Part shown: positions 10,496-21,260 of the stretch, one piece after another | How the letters are laid out: every line of letters begins with the position of its first letter | Numbering within the stretch: position 1 is the first letter of the stretch | Source: Prosopocoilus inquinatus | Taxonomy: Eukaryota > Arthropoda > Insecta > Coleoptera > Lucanidae | DNA: 64,000 nucleotides | Direction of reading: 5' to 3' | Assembly (NCBI GenBank): GCA_036172665.1 | Contig: CM069874.1 | Span: 49,334,707-49,398,706, forward strand | Program-made: the position numbers and the translations under genes | The notes under the pieces: generated by a model | What the model saw: only the letters and a program-made list of their open reading frames with translations | The model's database searches: none | What the model was told of the DNA's origin: nothing

Positions 10496-11153
10496 AAGGC
10501 GATCGGTGACGAAGATAAGACGATAAATATAAAAATCCTATAAAATATTTCAAAACGTTAAATGATGAATACACAATTTAAAACGTAAAACAAATTAAAC
10601 TCTAATAGAATAAGGAAGAAGAAAAAGAACAAGACCATCAATTTGAAATTTTAAACAATCAAATAAAAGAAAAAACAAAAAATGATATTACATTGATAGT
10701 TAAAAAATAAAAACTAAACTAAACGAAATCGAATAAAAAAATAAAAACCAAACAAAAAAGGTGGATCAATTGAATTAAGTGAAGTCAAATAAGGAATTTA
10801 AAAAAACAAAAACAAAAAACGGTGACGAAGATAAGAAGAAAAAAAATTCATAAAATATTTCGAAACATTAATGAACACAAAATTAAATTAAATGCAAATC
10901 GAGTAAAAGAAGAAAAAAAAACAATACCATCAATTTGACAATTAAAAAATAAAATTCAATAAAAGAAAAAATAAAAGAAGATATAGGATTTGTTACTTAG
11001 AAAATAAAAACTAAACCAAACGAGATCAAGCGAAAGAAGAAAAAAAAAAACAAACAAAAAAACAGTCGGCTCAATTGACTGTTTTGAAAATTGAATTAAA
11101 TAAAGTCAAATAAGGAATTAAGAAAACAAAAGACGATCGGTGACGAAAATAAG
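10496..11153 (+). repeat. A-rich satellite array, first block
   Basis: Two units of about 320 bp marked by CGGTGACGAAGATAAG at about 10503 and 10820, with a third beginning at about 11140. Each unit holds TATTTCAAAACGTTAAA, a run related to AAATCGAATAAAAGAAGAAAA and GTCAAATAAGGAATT. The plus strand is almost pure purine in long stretches. The 650-bp block is repeated nearly unchanged at 15278-15925. Confidence 0.85.
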
Positions 11154-11439
11154 TACAGTGAGGTCCATTTTTGATGGTTTTACAGGGTTTCTCACTTATT
11201 TATAGGAATAGAAGAACACTGTTTTCACGACCCAATCCTACTTTTTCGAGAAAAACTCAGTGGAGAAAACCAAAGTTAGCTATCTCGATTCGTTCGGGAA
11301 ATATCGGCGGAAAACGAATTTTTCCGAAAAATTATGTTTCACAATATCTCAGTTGTTTGATAAGATATTTTGAAAATTCAAAAACTATTTTATTCAGCAA
11401 TTAATGTAGATTTCAATGGCGTTATTACCTCTTGTAGAA
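11154..11439. other. Start of sequence interrupting the satellite
   Basis: The satellite stops abruptly at TACAGTGAGGTCCATTTTTG, which looks like a Tc1-type terminus next to TA, but no matching opposite end was found. No credible gene. Confidence 0.35.
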
Positions 11440-12015
11440 ATTGTGTCAGTTCTGCGAAACTAAATTAAATTCTACTGGGACTACGTATATAATAAAACTA
11501 ATAATGTAGAAGGTGTCTATAAAATAATTGCTATTTAATTTATTTTATTTTTGAATTTTAGAAATAGAAAACTTGAATGATTCTTTTATACCAAGAGATG
11601 TGAATCAAAACATGTTTGCGTAAAAAAAATTGAAGATGCTTTGAATATGTTTTACGTTAAATTTTTAGTCATTTTTTAAAATGCAATTTTTCCGAAATAT
11701 TTTTCGTTTCGAGTTAAAAAGTTAATTTTTAGGAAACATGTAAATCGATTTAATATGTTAATGGTAAAATTTTATTTAATGTTATTTTATTTAAAACCAA
11801 ACCTTCCTTTATTTTTTGTGTATCCGACGCTCAATTGTTTGTTGTGAGTATCTGTAGCAGTACTGAAAAAATTCTACAACTTTTTTATACTTTTTTCTTT
11901 CTAAAATAAAAAATAAAAAAATTAAGCAGGAATTATTTTATAGACATCTTCTAAATTATTAGTTCTATTATACATACAGTCCCATTAGAATTTTATTTCG
12001 AATCGAAAAACGTTA
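11440..12015. repeat. Inverted-repeat element within the satellite gap
   Basis: AAATTCTACTGGGACTACG...GTAGAAGGTGTCTATAAAATAATT near 11465-11530 is mirrored by AATTATTTTATAGACATCTTC...CAGTCCCATTAGAATTT near 11930-11990. The arms are roughly 100 bp or more around an AT-rich loop. Non-coding foldback-type repeat. Confidence 0.65.
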
Positions 12016-12022
12016 TAAAATA

Positions 12023-12209
12023 CAGGGTGTTCCATTAAAAAAAAAACTTAAGTTTAGTTTACATCTCTTTTCTCCGACTATCAATTGTTTTTCTGTGACC
12101 ACTCAGGGAAACTTTGAATTAGTCCCTTTAAGTTTTGTATTAAGCATTTTTTCCTAAAATCAAAAATAAAAGATTTAAAGGGGGTAGGATTTCTCGCGTA
12201 GTCACCTTG
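12023..12209. repeat. Short CAGGGTG-ended MITE
   Basis: Begins CAGGGTGTTCCATTAAAAAA after TA and ends GTAGTCACCTTG before TA; 187 bp. It resembles the MITEs at 14109-14291 and 48383-48566 in length and left end. Confidence 0.6.
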
Positions 12210-13140
12210 TACACCACCGTACTGACGCGGCCAAAAAAAAGTGGATACTTTTTTGACGCAAAGTTAACACTACTAAAAATTTATTTTGCTGGGTGGCTGT
12301 AATTATGAACTGAGACTTACGGACGATTGATAAATTAAATTTTTGAAATATATACCTTTTTGCCCCATCTGTACGGTTAATCCATTTTTTTGGTAATGAC
12401 TGTACGTTGTAGTTATTATAATTAAACCATGCTCTTGTCCATTCTTATCACCATAACAAATAGTGGTCAAGTAAACGTGGACAAGAATTCGATGCGTGCC
12501 ATGTTTGCCTACTTGTTTTAAGGCTGTTTTACATTAACTAATTTATGTTACTAGAAAAAAGTACCAAAAAAAATAGAGCAAAGAAATGTTACGAAATGGA
12601 CATAAATACATCTGTTTCTGTGCGATTTTACTGTACCATAATTTGTTTTACTGTTTTATCTACCCTAAAACTTGATATACCTTTTTCAGGTATCATTTTA
12701 TATGGTAATGTAAAACAGGTGTTAGGCCTAAGAATTTGCAGTTTCACTTTTTACTGACAAGACATTACATTTAATTCTGATTTTACATTGAAACGACCGC
12801 TAAAAAAAAATTTAGTGACCTGAATTCTCTGCTCAGTCAAGTGGATCCCAAAAGAAAAATCCGAACCGTTTAATAAATAAATGCTGTCATTGCGCAAGGC
12901 GCTTAAATAAGTGCGCCGCTGTCCTTATTTCTCTGTCGTTTAAGGCGTCCATAATTTAAACTCGGTTGGTTAACCAGGGTCATGTTAATAGAACTCCGCA
13001 TTAAAATGTAATCTGAGACAATGTGCTCGGTCGAGGCCGATTTCATGACGCGAATGTGCAATGCCGCACCACATTTCAGTTCATTTTTGTTTAGTAATAA
13101 TATAAATAGTATAGGAGACAATAGTTTAGACGTAAATAAA
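12210..13140. other. No gene recognised
   Basis: AT-rich interval with short open frames (for example 12545-12757) that show no family resemblance. Confidence 0.35.
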
Positions 13141-13170
13141 ATGAAAAGTCTCTTACCGCAATAAATTCAT

Positions 13171-13220
13171 ACCTCTAGATACGTATTTCGACAGGTAAGC
13201 TGCCATCTTCAGTAAACTCA
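13171..13220 (-). ncRNA. Minimal hammerhead ribozyme motif (UACGUA type)
   Basis: Read on the minus strand: CTGAAGA, stem II with GGCAG/CUGUC pairing around CUUAC, GAAA, the palindrome AUACGUAU, then C as cleavage nucleotide (AUC). The 4-bp stem I pairs UUUA before the core with UAGA after it. One unpaired base precedes stem II. It shares core and palindrome with the pair at 51470-51520 and 51992-52040. The very short stem III is the dimeric form described for Penelope-like retroelements. Confidence 0.72.
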
Positions 13221-13284
13221 CAAGTTAATCGTTCATGAGCTAAAAACACACTTTATGGAATCTTTGATTGGAAAGAACCAAATC

Positions 13285-13480
13285 TCCAGTGGAAGTGCGT
13301 TCAACTATCTCTAACATCTACTTATTTATACTAGTAATAGTCACGCTCTAGAGGAGCTAGTCAATACCAAACTACGCTCCAATAAAGGACTATTGGAGCG
13401 TAACTCGGTTTTAACCCAAAGTGGAAGTGCGTTCAATTATCCCTAACATCCATTTATTTATTATACTGGTAATAGTGAAT
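13285..13480 (+). repeat. Direct repeat, about 136-bp period
   Basis: TGGAAGTGCGTTCAACTATC...ACTAGTAATAGTCAC at 13282-13345 recurs at 13421-13476 with about 85-90% identity. It lies just beyond the hammerhead at 13171-13220 and may be part of the same element. Confidence 0.6.
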
Positions 13481-13544
13481 CTCAAAGATTAAATCGGCTT
13501 GAGTTAATTGATTTCATAAAGAGTTTAAACGAGAGAGATTAAAG

Positions 13545-14055
13545 AGTTTTACTTAATTATTTTGAAAAAAAAAATTTTTTTTCTTGGAATTCTTTAAAAA
13601 TTTGAAAACTTTGAACGTATGTTTCTGACTACGAAGAAAACACAGACCTGCGAAAATATAACACAATATTCTTAAGGCTTTCGCCTCTATCTTTTAGTAT
13701 TGTACAGAGCGATCAGTACTTGCGCATCACTTGGTATCTCATTTTTCTTTTAATGGAATAACCTATTTTTTAATTTAGTAATGGATAGTACTTAAATTTA
13801 GCTTAAAAAAATATTCTTATTATTGTGAGATTTAGCGTTTTTTAGTGTACCAAATTTATGGCAATAATTTATACACAAAAAAATGTTAAAACATCAAAAA
13901 GTTCAAACAAAAACGTTCTAAGAATACTGTGTTATATTTTCGTGGTTCTGTGTTTTCTTCGTAGTCAGAAACATACGTTCAAAGTTTTTAAATTTTTAAA
14001 GAATTTTCCAAGAAAATAATTTTTTCCCACAATAATTAAGTAAAACTAAAATATG
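13545..14055. repeat. Inverted-repeat element
   Basis: AAGAGTTTTACTTAATTATT...GACTACGAAGAAAACACAG (13548-13650) is mirrored by CTGTGTTTTCTTCGTAGTC...AATAATTAAGTAAAACT (13950-14048). The loop of about 260 bp includes TTTTAATGGAATAACC at about 13750, a motif also seen at 48850-48870. Confidence 0.7.
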
Positions 14056-14108
14056 TTTATGATTTAGTAATCAGGTCTACCCAGGACATTTAAATTTGCA
14101 AAAATATA

Positions 14109-14291
14109 CAGGCTGTTCCATTAAAAAAAATCGCTACCTACATCATTACATCAATACATTATTTTCTGAATAGTTGAAAATAATTTTAAAATATGATGCG
14201 TGATGTCTAGTATAATTTCCATAACTTGTTTTTTCCTTCGTGCTATTCCTGTAGACCGCACAGAAGAAATACACACCGTTGGGACACCTTG
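14109..14291 (+). repeat. Short MITE, CAGGCTGTTCC ends
   Basis: Starts CAGGCTGTTCCATTAAAAAA after TA and ends CCGTTGGGACACCTTG before TA; 183 bp. The inverse-oriented copy at 48383-48566 shares CCCAACG.TG.GTATTTCTTC and the TTTTTTTAATGGA terminus. Confidence 0.7.
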
Positions 14292-14389
14292 TATAGTAAT
14301 GGACACAGAAAACGGGACGCTATTTTTTTCCCCAGATAATATCCAGCTTTAACGACAGTTCTACGCGCTTAAGTTAAAAGTCAACTCCA

Positions 14390-16735
14390 ATAAAAGCAAA
14401 GAAAAAAGACGAACAATTGATTATCAAAATAAATAACAATAATATAGTGATCGTCAAATAAGAAAAAAAAAACAATAGACGGTCGTCGATGAAGGACGAA
14501 AATGAAAATCGTGTTATACCAACCGTAAGTGGTCAAATCGATATAAAAACCGACGAATTTTATCACAACCATTTCTTTTTGCAAATGCTAAAGAAATAAA
14601 ATACCATCGGTTAATAATTAAAAAAAATAATAAGATAAAATCAAATCTGTCAAAAGAGAAAACAAAACAACCGCAGTCAATCGACGGGATTAAATTGTAA
14701 AAGAAATTAAACTCAAATCGAATACAAAAAGAAGAAAAAACAAGACGATCAATTCGACAATTAAAAAATAAAATCAAATAAAAGAAAGAAAAACAAAGTT
14801 GCTGATATAAAAAAATCAAAAATCAAAACTAAACCAAACAAAATCGAATAAAAGGAAAAAAAAACACAAACAAATAGGTCGATCATTTGATTGATGATGA
14901 AAATTGAATTAAGTAAGGTCAAATAAGAAATTAAAAACAAAAGATGATCAGTGACGAAAGATAGGACGGCAAAAATTAAAATTCTATAAAAAATTTCAAA
15001 ACGTTAAACAAAAATTAAAATGTAAAACAAATTGAACGTAGACGTAGTTGTAAAAAAAAAAAATTTCCACTATATTGGAAATTGTAAGTAAAAAAGATCA
15101 GTTTTTTTACAACTACGTGTACGTTTAAATGGATTTCCACCACGTATCGACGAAATCAGTCAAAACAAATTAAACTCAAATCGAATAAAATACGGGAAAA
15201 AACAAAGGAAAAGGTCGATCAATGACTGCCCTGAAAATTGCATTAAATAAAGTCAAGTAAGGAATAAAAAAAAACAAAAGACGATCGGTGACGAAGATAA
15301 GACGATAAAAATAAAAATCCTATAAAATATTTCAAAACGTTAAATGATGAATACACAATTTATAACGTAAAACAAATTAAACTCTAATAGAATAAAGGCA
15401 GAAGAAAAAGAACAAGACCATCAATTTGAAATTGTAAAAAATAAAATAAAAGAAAAAACAAAAAATGATATTACATTGATAGTTAAAAAATAAAAACTAA
15501 ACTAAACGAAATCGAATAAAAAAATAAAAACCAAACAAAAAAGGTGGATCAATTGAATTAAGTGAAGTCAAATAAGGAATTTAAAAAACAAAAACAAAAA
15601 ACGGTGACGAAGATAAGAAGAAAAAAATTTCATAAAATATTTCGAAACATTAATGAACACAAAATTAAATTAAATGCAAATCGAGTAAAAGAAGAAAAAA
15701 AAAACAATACCATCAATTTGACAATTAAAAAATAAAATCCAATAAAAGAAAAAATAAAAGAAGATATAGGATTTGTTACTTAGAAAATAAAAACTAAACC
15801 AAACGAGATCAAGCGAAAGAAGAAAAAAAAAACAAACAAAAAAATAGTCGGCTCAATTGACTGTTTTGAAAATTGAATTAAATAAAGTCAAATAAGGAAT
15901 TAAGAAAACAAAAGACGATCGGTGACGAAAATAAGACGAAAATGAAAATTCCATAAAATATTTCCAAACGTTAAATAATGAACACAAAATTAAAATGTAA
16001 AACAAATTAAACGTAAATCGTATAGAAAATGAAAAAAAAGACAAGATCATTAATTTAACAATTAAAAAATAAAATCAAATAAAAGAAAAAACAAAAGATA
16101 ATGTAGGAATTGATAGTCAAAAAACAAAAACTAAACCAAACAAAATCGAATGAAAGAAAAAAAAACTAACAAAAAAATAAAATCGATCAATTGATTCACT
16201 TGAAAATTGAATTAAATAAAGTCAAGCAAGGAATTACAAAAACAACGGAAAACAAAAGAAGTTCGGTGACGAAGATAAGACGAAATTAAAAATTCTATAA
16301 AATATTTGAAAACGTTAAACAATGAATACAAAATTAAAATGTAAAACAAATAAAACTTACATCGAACAAAAGAAGAAAAAAACGTAACTAAGTCAAATCG
16401 AATCAAGAGCACTGACGAATTTTGAAAGTTATTTGGCAAAAAGAGAGAAAAGAAGAGAATCAAACTGTAAAGTGAAATAGAGCCAAGAACAAACAAAAGA
16501 CGATTAGTTTGTAAATTAAAAAAATTAAATAAAGACAAATAGAATCACAGACTGCAATTTGACAAAATTTATCTACTAGAGCTGTTTTAGAAATGCTGAC
16601 AATTAAAAAATAAAAAAAAGCAAGTAAAAGAAAAAACAAAAGGCGATATATTGAAAGTTAAAAAAATAATAAGTAAACCAAATGAAATCGAATAAAAGAG
16701 AAAAACAAAAAAAAGGTCGATCAGTTGACTGTCTT
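14390..16735 (+). repeat. A-rich satellite array, second block
   Basis: Further units of about 320 bp; the CGGTGACGAAGATAAG-like marker occurs at about 14951, 15283, 15601, 15921 and 16265. Units at 15278-15925 are almost identical to those at 10498-11150. Others have diverged and carry small insertions, such as the short hairpin at about 15043-15115 (GTAGTTGTAAAAAAA / TTTTTTTACAACTAC). Minus-strand open frames here are products of the purine strand bias, not genes. Confidence 0.85.
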
Positions 16736-17930
16736 CCACAATGTTAGCTTTTCTTCTGTTTCATTTTAAAGGCAGAAGCCAAACCATTCTGAACATATAG
16801 CGTTTCTGTAAATTCATTAAACTGATTTCATCAGTTGAACAAAGAGAAAGGGGTGAATTTTAATTTCCCGTTAAAGCGAAATACCAACGTACAAGAACGA
16901 AATGTTTATCGAGAAGCAATAAAAACGACGCCCGTTCCTTCCTTATCAGGCGACGGAATCTTCGGAATAAATTACTAAAAGTCAGGCGAAACATGAGTCA
17001 GAAGAATAAAATTTTATTTACAGCATACGCGTACGTCGATACACACTTCGGGGGTTTCGTTTCGTTTCCACCCTAGATTGCTTGAGATCTTTAATATCCG
17101 GTAGTAATCCTCCTCGAATAACTGAGGGAGCTTTTACAGTATTCCCGCAATCACGGCGTTGCCGACGACGAAAAGCTCGCGCTGAATGCATACATTAAAA
17201 GTGGAAATTATTTAAGGATTTTCCTACTTTCGCAGCAAATTCGCTGGAATACGCAAAAATACGAGACGATTCATTAAAATAAAACGTCGGAATTATGTTG
17301 ATGGCATCGGCACAGTATTGGCCTCCTTAAAATCTAAAGGACGGGTGGGTCGCTTTAAGTTTAATTTTGCCATTGTTTGCAAACAGAAACTGTGGAATTT
17401 CAATCGTGAATGATTTGATTTAATCTGAAGGAAAAAAAATAATAAGTGATTTGCATATACAGTGACTTGCGTTATTTCATGTCGACAGTCAGGAATTAAC
17501 GCTTTCGATTCTTGATTTACGTTCGCGAATGCTAAATGTTTTATTAATTTATTCTGAAGCCAGATTCTTCCGCCTCCTTTTTTTCGATGCGGCATTACAT
17601 TTCCCTACGTAATGCTTGGAGTGTTATAAACGGACCCCGGCGAAATTAGGTTGAAGGTCTCGTTAAATATGAGACGTATATATGGAAAACGCGACAGGTC
17701 ACAAAAAATCCAAAATTGAGTTATATCATTGTACTTGTCGACTTTTTCTGCATGGTTGCTCTGTATATTTAGCTGCAAAATCCGACAAATTAATAGAAAT
17801 TTCGTAGGTTAAAATCTCTGATGCGATGCAAAGTGCGACATTTGCCTGTTCCGTTCATTTGCAAAAACAGACATGTTCACCGCAGCCAATAGAAATAAAG
17901 AATTATTCTCATGTGATCTTGTTATGGCTG
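16736..17930. other. Intronic sequence of higher complexity, nothing recognised
   Basis: Less A-rich than its surroundings, with no repeat structure visible. The open frame at 17293-17595 (minus) has no recognisable domain. It could hold conserved non-coding sequence. Confidence 0.35.
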
Positions 17931-18490
17931 ATTGCGGTTGTTATTAGATTATAAAACGGGATGTTCCAGAATAATGGAGGGCAAAGAAACTCGAGCAAAA
18001 AAAAGACATTGCCAGGAAGCGGACAGAAGCAAAACGTGCAAGGTAAGCATAACGGTAGGGCTGGCTATGAATGTAATTTACAATGAATCTGTTTTATTAT
18101 TTGAAGCCATGCCTTTAAATCTTTACCCACTTTTCCTCAATGCGCCCGTACAGGAAAATCATACGAGCCTTATCAACGCACTTCACACTAGGGATGGAAC
18201 ATCGATCGACAAACATCGATGTTATACATCAATGTTAACATAGATGTCTAAAAAACATCGACGGCCAAATATCGATGTTTGCTAACATCGATGTTGAAAT
18301 AACAAATAAATATATGTGGAAACGACGTCATATTTTATTAATTTTACACGTAACACAAACCTTACTAACAAATAGTGTATATTAAATTAAGTAAATTAAA
18401 TAAAAATTTAAGTTCAATTTTTAATGTAAAATAAAAATACTGTCAAGTTATCTAAGTTATTATTTATACAGTCAATTTAATAGTATTAAG

Positions 18491-18781
18491 CTATATTTCC
18501 CATTTTTTTTTTATTAATTTAAGGCGATTTCTTTGTTCTGTAAGCGTTTGCCCTGCTTTAGAAAACAGCCGTTCAGCGGGCACTGAGGTTGCCACAACAG
18601 TTAAATATTTATCGGCAATTTTCGATAATTTAGGATAGATTTCCTTGTTTTTTTTCCAAAATTCCAAAGGATTATCCTTGAGTGGAACAACAGGTTGTTT
18701 TAAATACAAAGAAATTTCGCAAAGATCGGTTTCCTGTACTTGCAAGCTGCTACCTATAAGTTGTTGGTGATTTGCCCACAA
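18491..18781 (-). pseudogene. hAT transposase C-terminal dimerisation domain
   Basis: A 96-codon frame with PLEFWKKNKEIYPKLSKIA, then KYLTVVATSVPAERLFSKAG and LTEQRNRL. This is the hAT dimerisation (Dimer_Tnp_hAT) signature: FW..N...YP.L...A..YL...ATSVP.ERLFS.AG. The frame ends KKWEI, near the natural C-terminus. It belongs to the element at 18189-20239. The catalytic RNase-H-like region that should precede it is missing, so this is a remnant. Confidence 0.9.
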
Positions 18782-18892
18782 ATTAAAAGTCTCTTCTGCA
18801 AAACGATTCAGTTTATTTTCAGAATAATATCAGGAAACATAAATTTATCTGATGCAGACCTAATTTCAACTTGCTTAATTGGTTGAATTTTT

Positions 18893-19243
18893 TCAACATA
18901 TGAAGACTCTTCCAATAAATCTAGTGTTTGGACTATTCGTTTCGAGCTGTGAGTGAGTATTAAACGATATAATTGTTTTAGTCTTTTCTTTCATGGTTGG
19001 CTGCTCCGGGTCCGTAAGTTTTATTACATTAGGATGTCTGCTGTTAATATGACATCTTAAATTTGTTGTATTTCCGCTTGTTTTCAATTTCTTTGAACAA
19101 AGTTTACAGATAACAAATCCCGCACTCCTTTCACATTTTTGAAAATACTGCCACATCGAATTTTTTGGTGGCATTTTTTCTTTTCTGCTGAAATAATACT
19201 TAAGTTGTAAATACACACTATCTCGGACTCGATTCAGATTCAC
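18893..19243 (-). pseudogene. hAT transposase N-terminal BED zinc finger
   Basis: The frame reads MPPKNSMWQYFQK after an internal start, then ERSAGFVICKLCSKKLKTSG and NTTNLRCHINSRHPNVIK. The aromatic W.YF and CxxC...HxxxxH spacing are those of a BED-type DNA-binding finger, the usual N-terminus of Ac-like hAT transposases. After about residue 100 the sequence no longer resembles transposase and the catalytic core is absent. Part of the element at 18189-20239. Confidence 0.88.
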
Positions 19244-20642
19244 AATAGTAAAATTTTTTTATTCTTATTGGTTATAAAAGATTCTGATTGCCCTAAGAAC
19301 CCCAAAAACTTAGAACATGGTAAATAGTGTTTTTGATAGTCTAAAATAAAGTGAAAATTATTCATTAAGGTTTGCAAAATATGGCAGTTTTTCCTTGCAA
19401 AATCACGTTAGTTGGCATTTCCTACATCTTGACATAAAATGTTTTTTTACATAATAACATATTTTTAAATTAAGAATGTCATATTTGCATGATCTGCTGT
19501 CTTACAATAACATATTACAGTAAAAATGAAATGACATGAATAAAGTATTATTATTATTTTTATTATTAAGAAAAACTATATATATATAAATTGAACTAAA
19601 AGTAAAAATATAATGGTGCTTGTTTCGAGGTCATCTCCATCATAAAAAATATTTTTTTTATTTCTATCTTGCACTTGCACCATTGCATTGAGTTATTCGC
19701 TGTTATTATGTTGATCTCCGTATTAATTTATTAAATAAAAGTTAATATATTTTTCAATTGTGGTAAAAAAAATACATAAACGTGTTATCAATAAAAATTG
19801 TGCAGGAAAAAATGCGTATTATCATCTCGTACGATTACGATTCCAAACTGATGCTGTTTTAAAAATATTAATAAAAATGTACCTGTTTTAAATCACAGCA
19901 CAGTGATGAGTGAAACGCCATTTAATGCATTGAACAAATATAACCAATAATATAACGGATCTCCGGGGAACTTTTACTGCTTTTTGGTCTAAAATCAAAT
20001 TAGGTTTCTGTAATATAGTTGTAGTATCTGATATTTATTAATATAGGGCACTAGCAATTCTTGATTGCAAAATGATAACTAATGAATCTAAATTCTAAAC
20101 TAAAAGTAGTTCGATGTTTACTTTGAACATCGATGTCCTGTCGATGATCATAAATCGTAAACATCGATGGCAAAAACATCGAACATCGACGATAAAACAT
20201 CGATGTTGAATCAACATCGATGTATATCGCCCATCCCTACTTCACACTTGAACATAACCGATGTAAAAATGTTCCACGAGTTATTCTATAGTAGAAAAGA
20301 CACAGCCGCTCAAGACACATTCATTCTTACATTTTGCACTGGAGCTCCTCCTAAAAAAAGAGGCCTAGGGTTAACAAACAAGCAAAATCTAAGGCCCATA
20401 GCATCTCCATTGCATATTCAATTAAAACTATAGAGGAACTAAAAATTACAGTTTTCGAAAGGCACTTTTGGGTGCATTAGATATAAAAAAAAGCCGAATT
20501 ATACGATTGGTAAATAAACTTGGGCAAACTCGAGGAGAAGGTAGAGTAAAAAATCAAGATGATGCAAAAAAAGAAACCATAAAAAAATATTTTAGAAAAA
20601 TTTTGTGCAAATCGTTTTTGATTGCAGTGAGAACCTCGAGCA

Positions 20643-20694
20643 GCCTCTGGACAGCTGTTTCAGCCCTGCTTGGGGCTTCTTCAGCAGAAACGTA
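20643..20694 (-). ncRNA. Hammerhead ribozyme motif
   Basis: Minus strand: CTGAAGA, stem II AGCCC/GGGCU with loop CAAGCA, GAAA, palindrome ACAGCUGU, then C (cleavage triplet GUC). Stem I pairs UUCUG before the core with CAGAG after the cleavage site. All conserved core bases are present, and A10.1-U11.1 closes stem II. Confidence 0.82.
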
Positions 20695-20906
20695 GCTCGA
20701 CATTCCCACTTTGACAGCAAGCATGGCCGCCTTGAATGGGGGACTCATTAGGAGCATATCCCGCTTCAATTTGTCTATCCTACTGCAATGTTAGGTCAAA
20801 AAGCGATAGTAAGATGTCTCTATTTTATTGTTCATCATTCTTACATCGCATTTGCGAATAAATTGGGCAAGTCGTTTTTGGTCTGCAGTGGGAATGTCGA
20901 GCTACG

Positions 20907-20954
20907 TTTTTGCTGAAGAAGCCCCAAGCAGGGCTGAAACAGCTGTCCAGAGGC
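20907..20954 (+). ncRNA. Hammerhead ribozyme motif
   Basis: Core CTGAAGA 20913-20919, stem II 20920-20935, GAAA 20936-20939, palindrome ACAGCUGU 20939-20946 and predicted cleavage after C20947. Stem I has one C-to-T change (UUUUG with CAGAG), which leaves a wobble pair. Confidence 0.8.
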
Positions 20955-21213
20955 TGCTCGAGGTTCTCACTGCAATCAAAAACGATTTGCACAAAAATTT
21001 TTTTATTATTATTAACATATAAAATAGCGGCATCTTACTATCGCTTTTTGACCTAACATTGCAGTAGGATAGACAAATTGAAGCGGGATTTGCTCCTAAT
21101 GAGTCCCCCATGCAAGGCGGCCATGCTTGCTGTCAAGGCATAATGAAAGATTTTAGAAAAATTTTGTGCAAATCGTTTTTGATTGCAGTGAGAACCTCGA
21201 GCAGCCTCTGGAC

Positions 21214-21260
21214 AGCTGCTGAAGAAGCCCCAAGCAGGTCTGAAACAGCTGTCCAGAGGC
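21214..21260 (+). ncRNA. Hammerhead ribozyme motif at an inversion joint
   Basis: Core CTGAAGA 21219-21225, stem II AGCCC/GGUCU (one mismatch), GAAA 21242-21245, ACAGCUGU and cleavage after C21253. Its 5' stem-I strand is supplied by the inverted unit, because the orientation switches at GGACAGCTG/CTGAAG just upstream. Confidence 0.75.

Larger units (their letters stand above)
18189..20239 (-). mobile_element. hAT element, internally deleted, with 8-bp target duplication
   Basis: The ends TAGGGATGG and CCATCCCTA are flanked by the identical octamer CTTCACAC (18181-18188 and 20240-20247). Many ACATCGATGTT motifs, direct and inverted, crowd the first and last 120 bp. The minus strand keeps the N-terminal BED finger and C-terminal dimerisation domain of the transposase but not the DDE core. 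The element sits in the decayed transposase-like gene of 17990-22480, so it is younger than that gene. Confidence 0.92.

Noticed and set aside
14381..16538. Several minus-strand open frames of 65-108 codons, rich in Phe, Ser and Leu
   Set aside because: They lie in the purine-biased satellite; stop codons are rare on the pyrimidine strand by composition. No domain, no conserved start, and they recur with the repeat.
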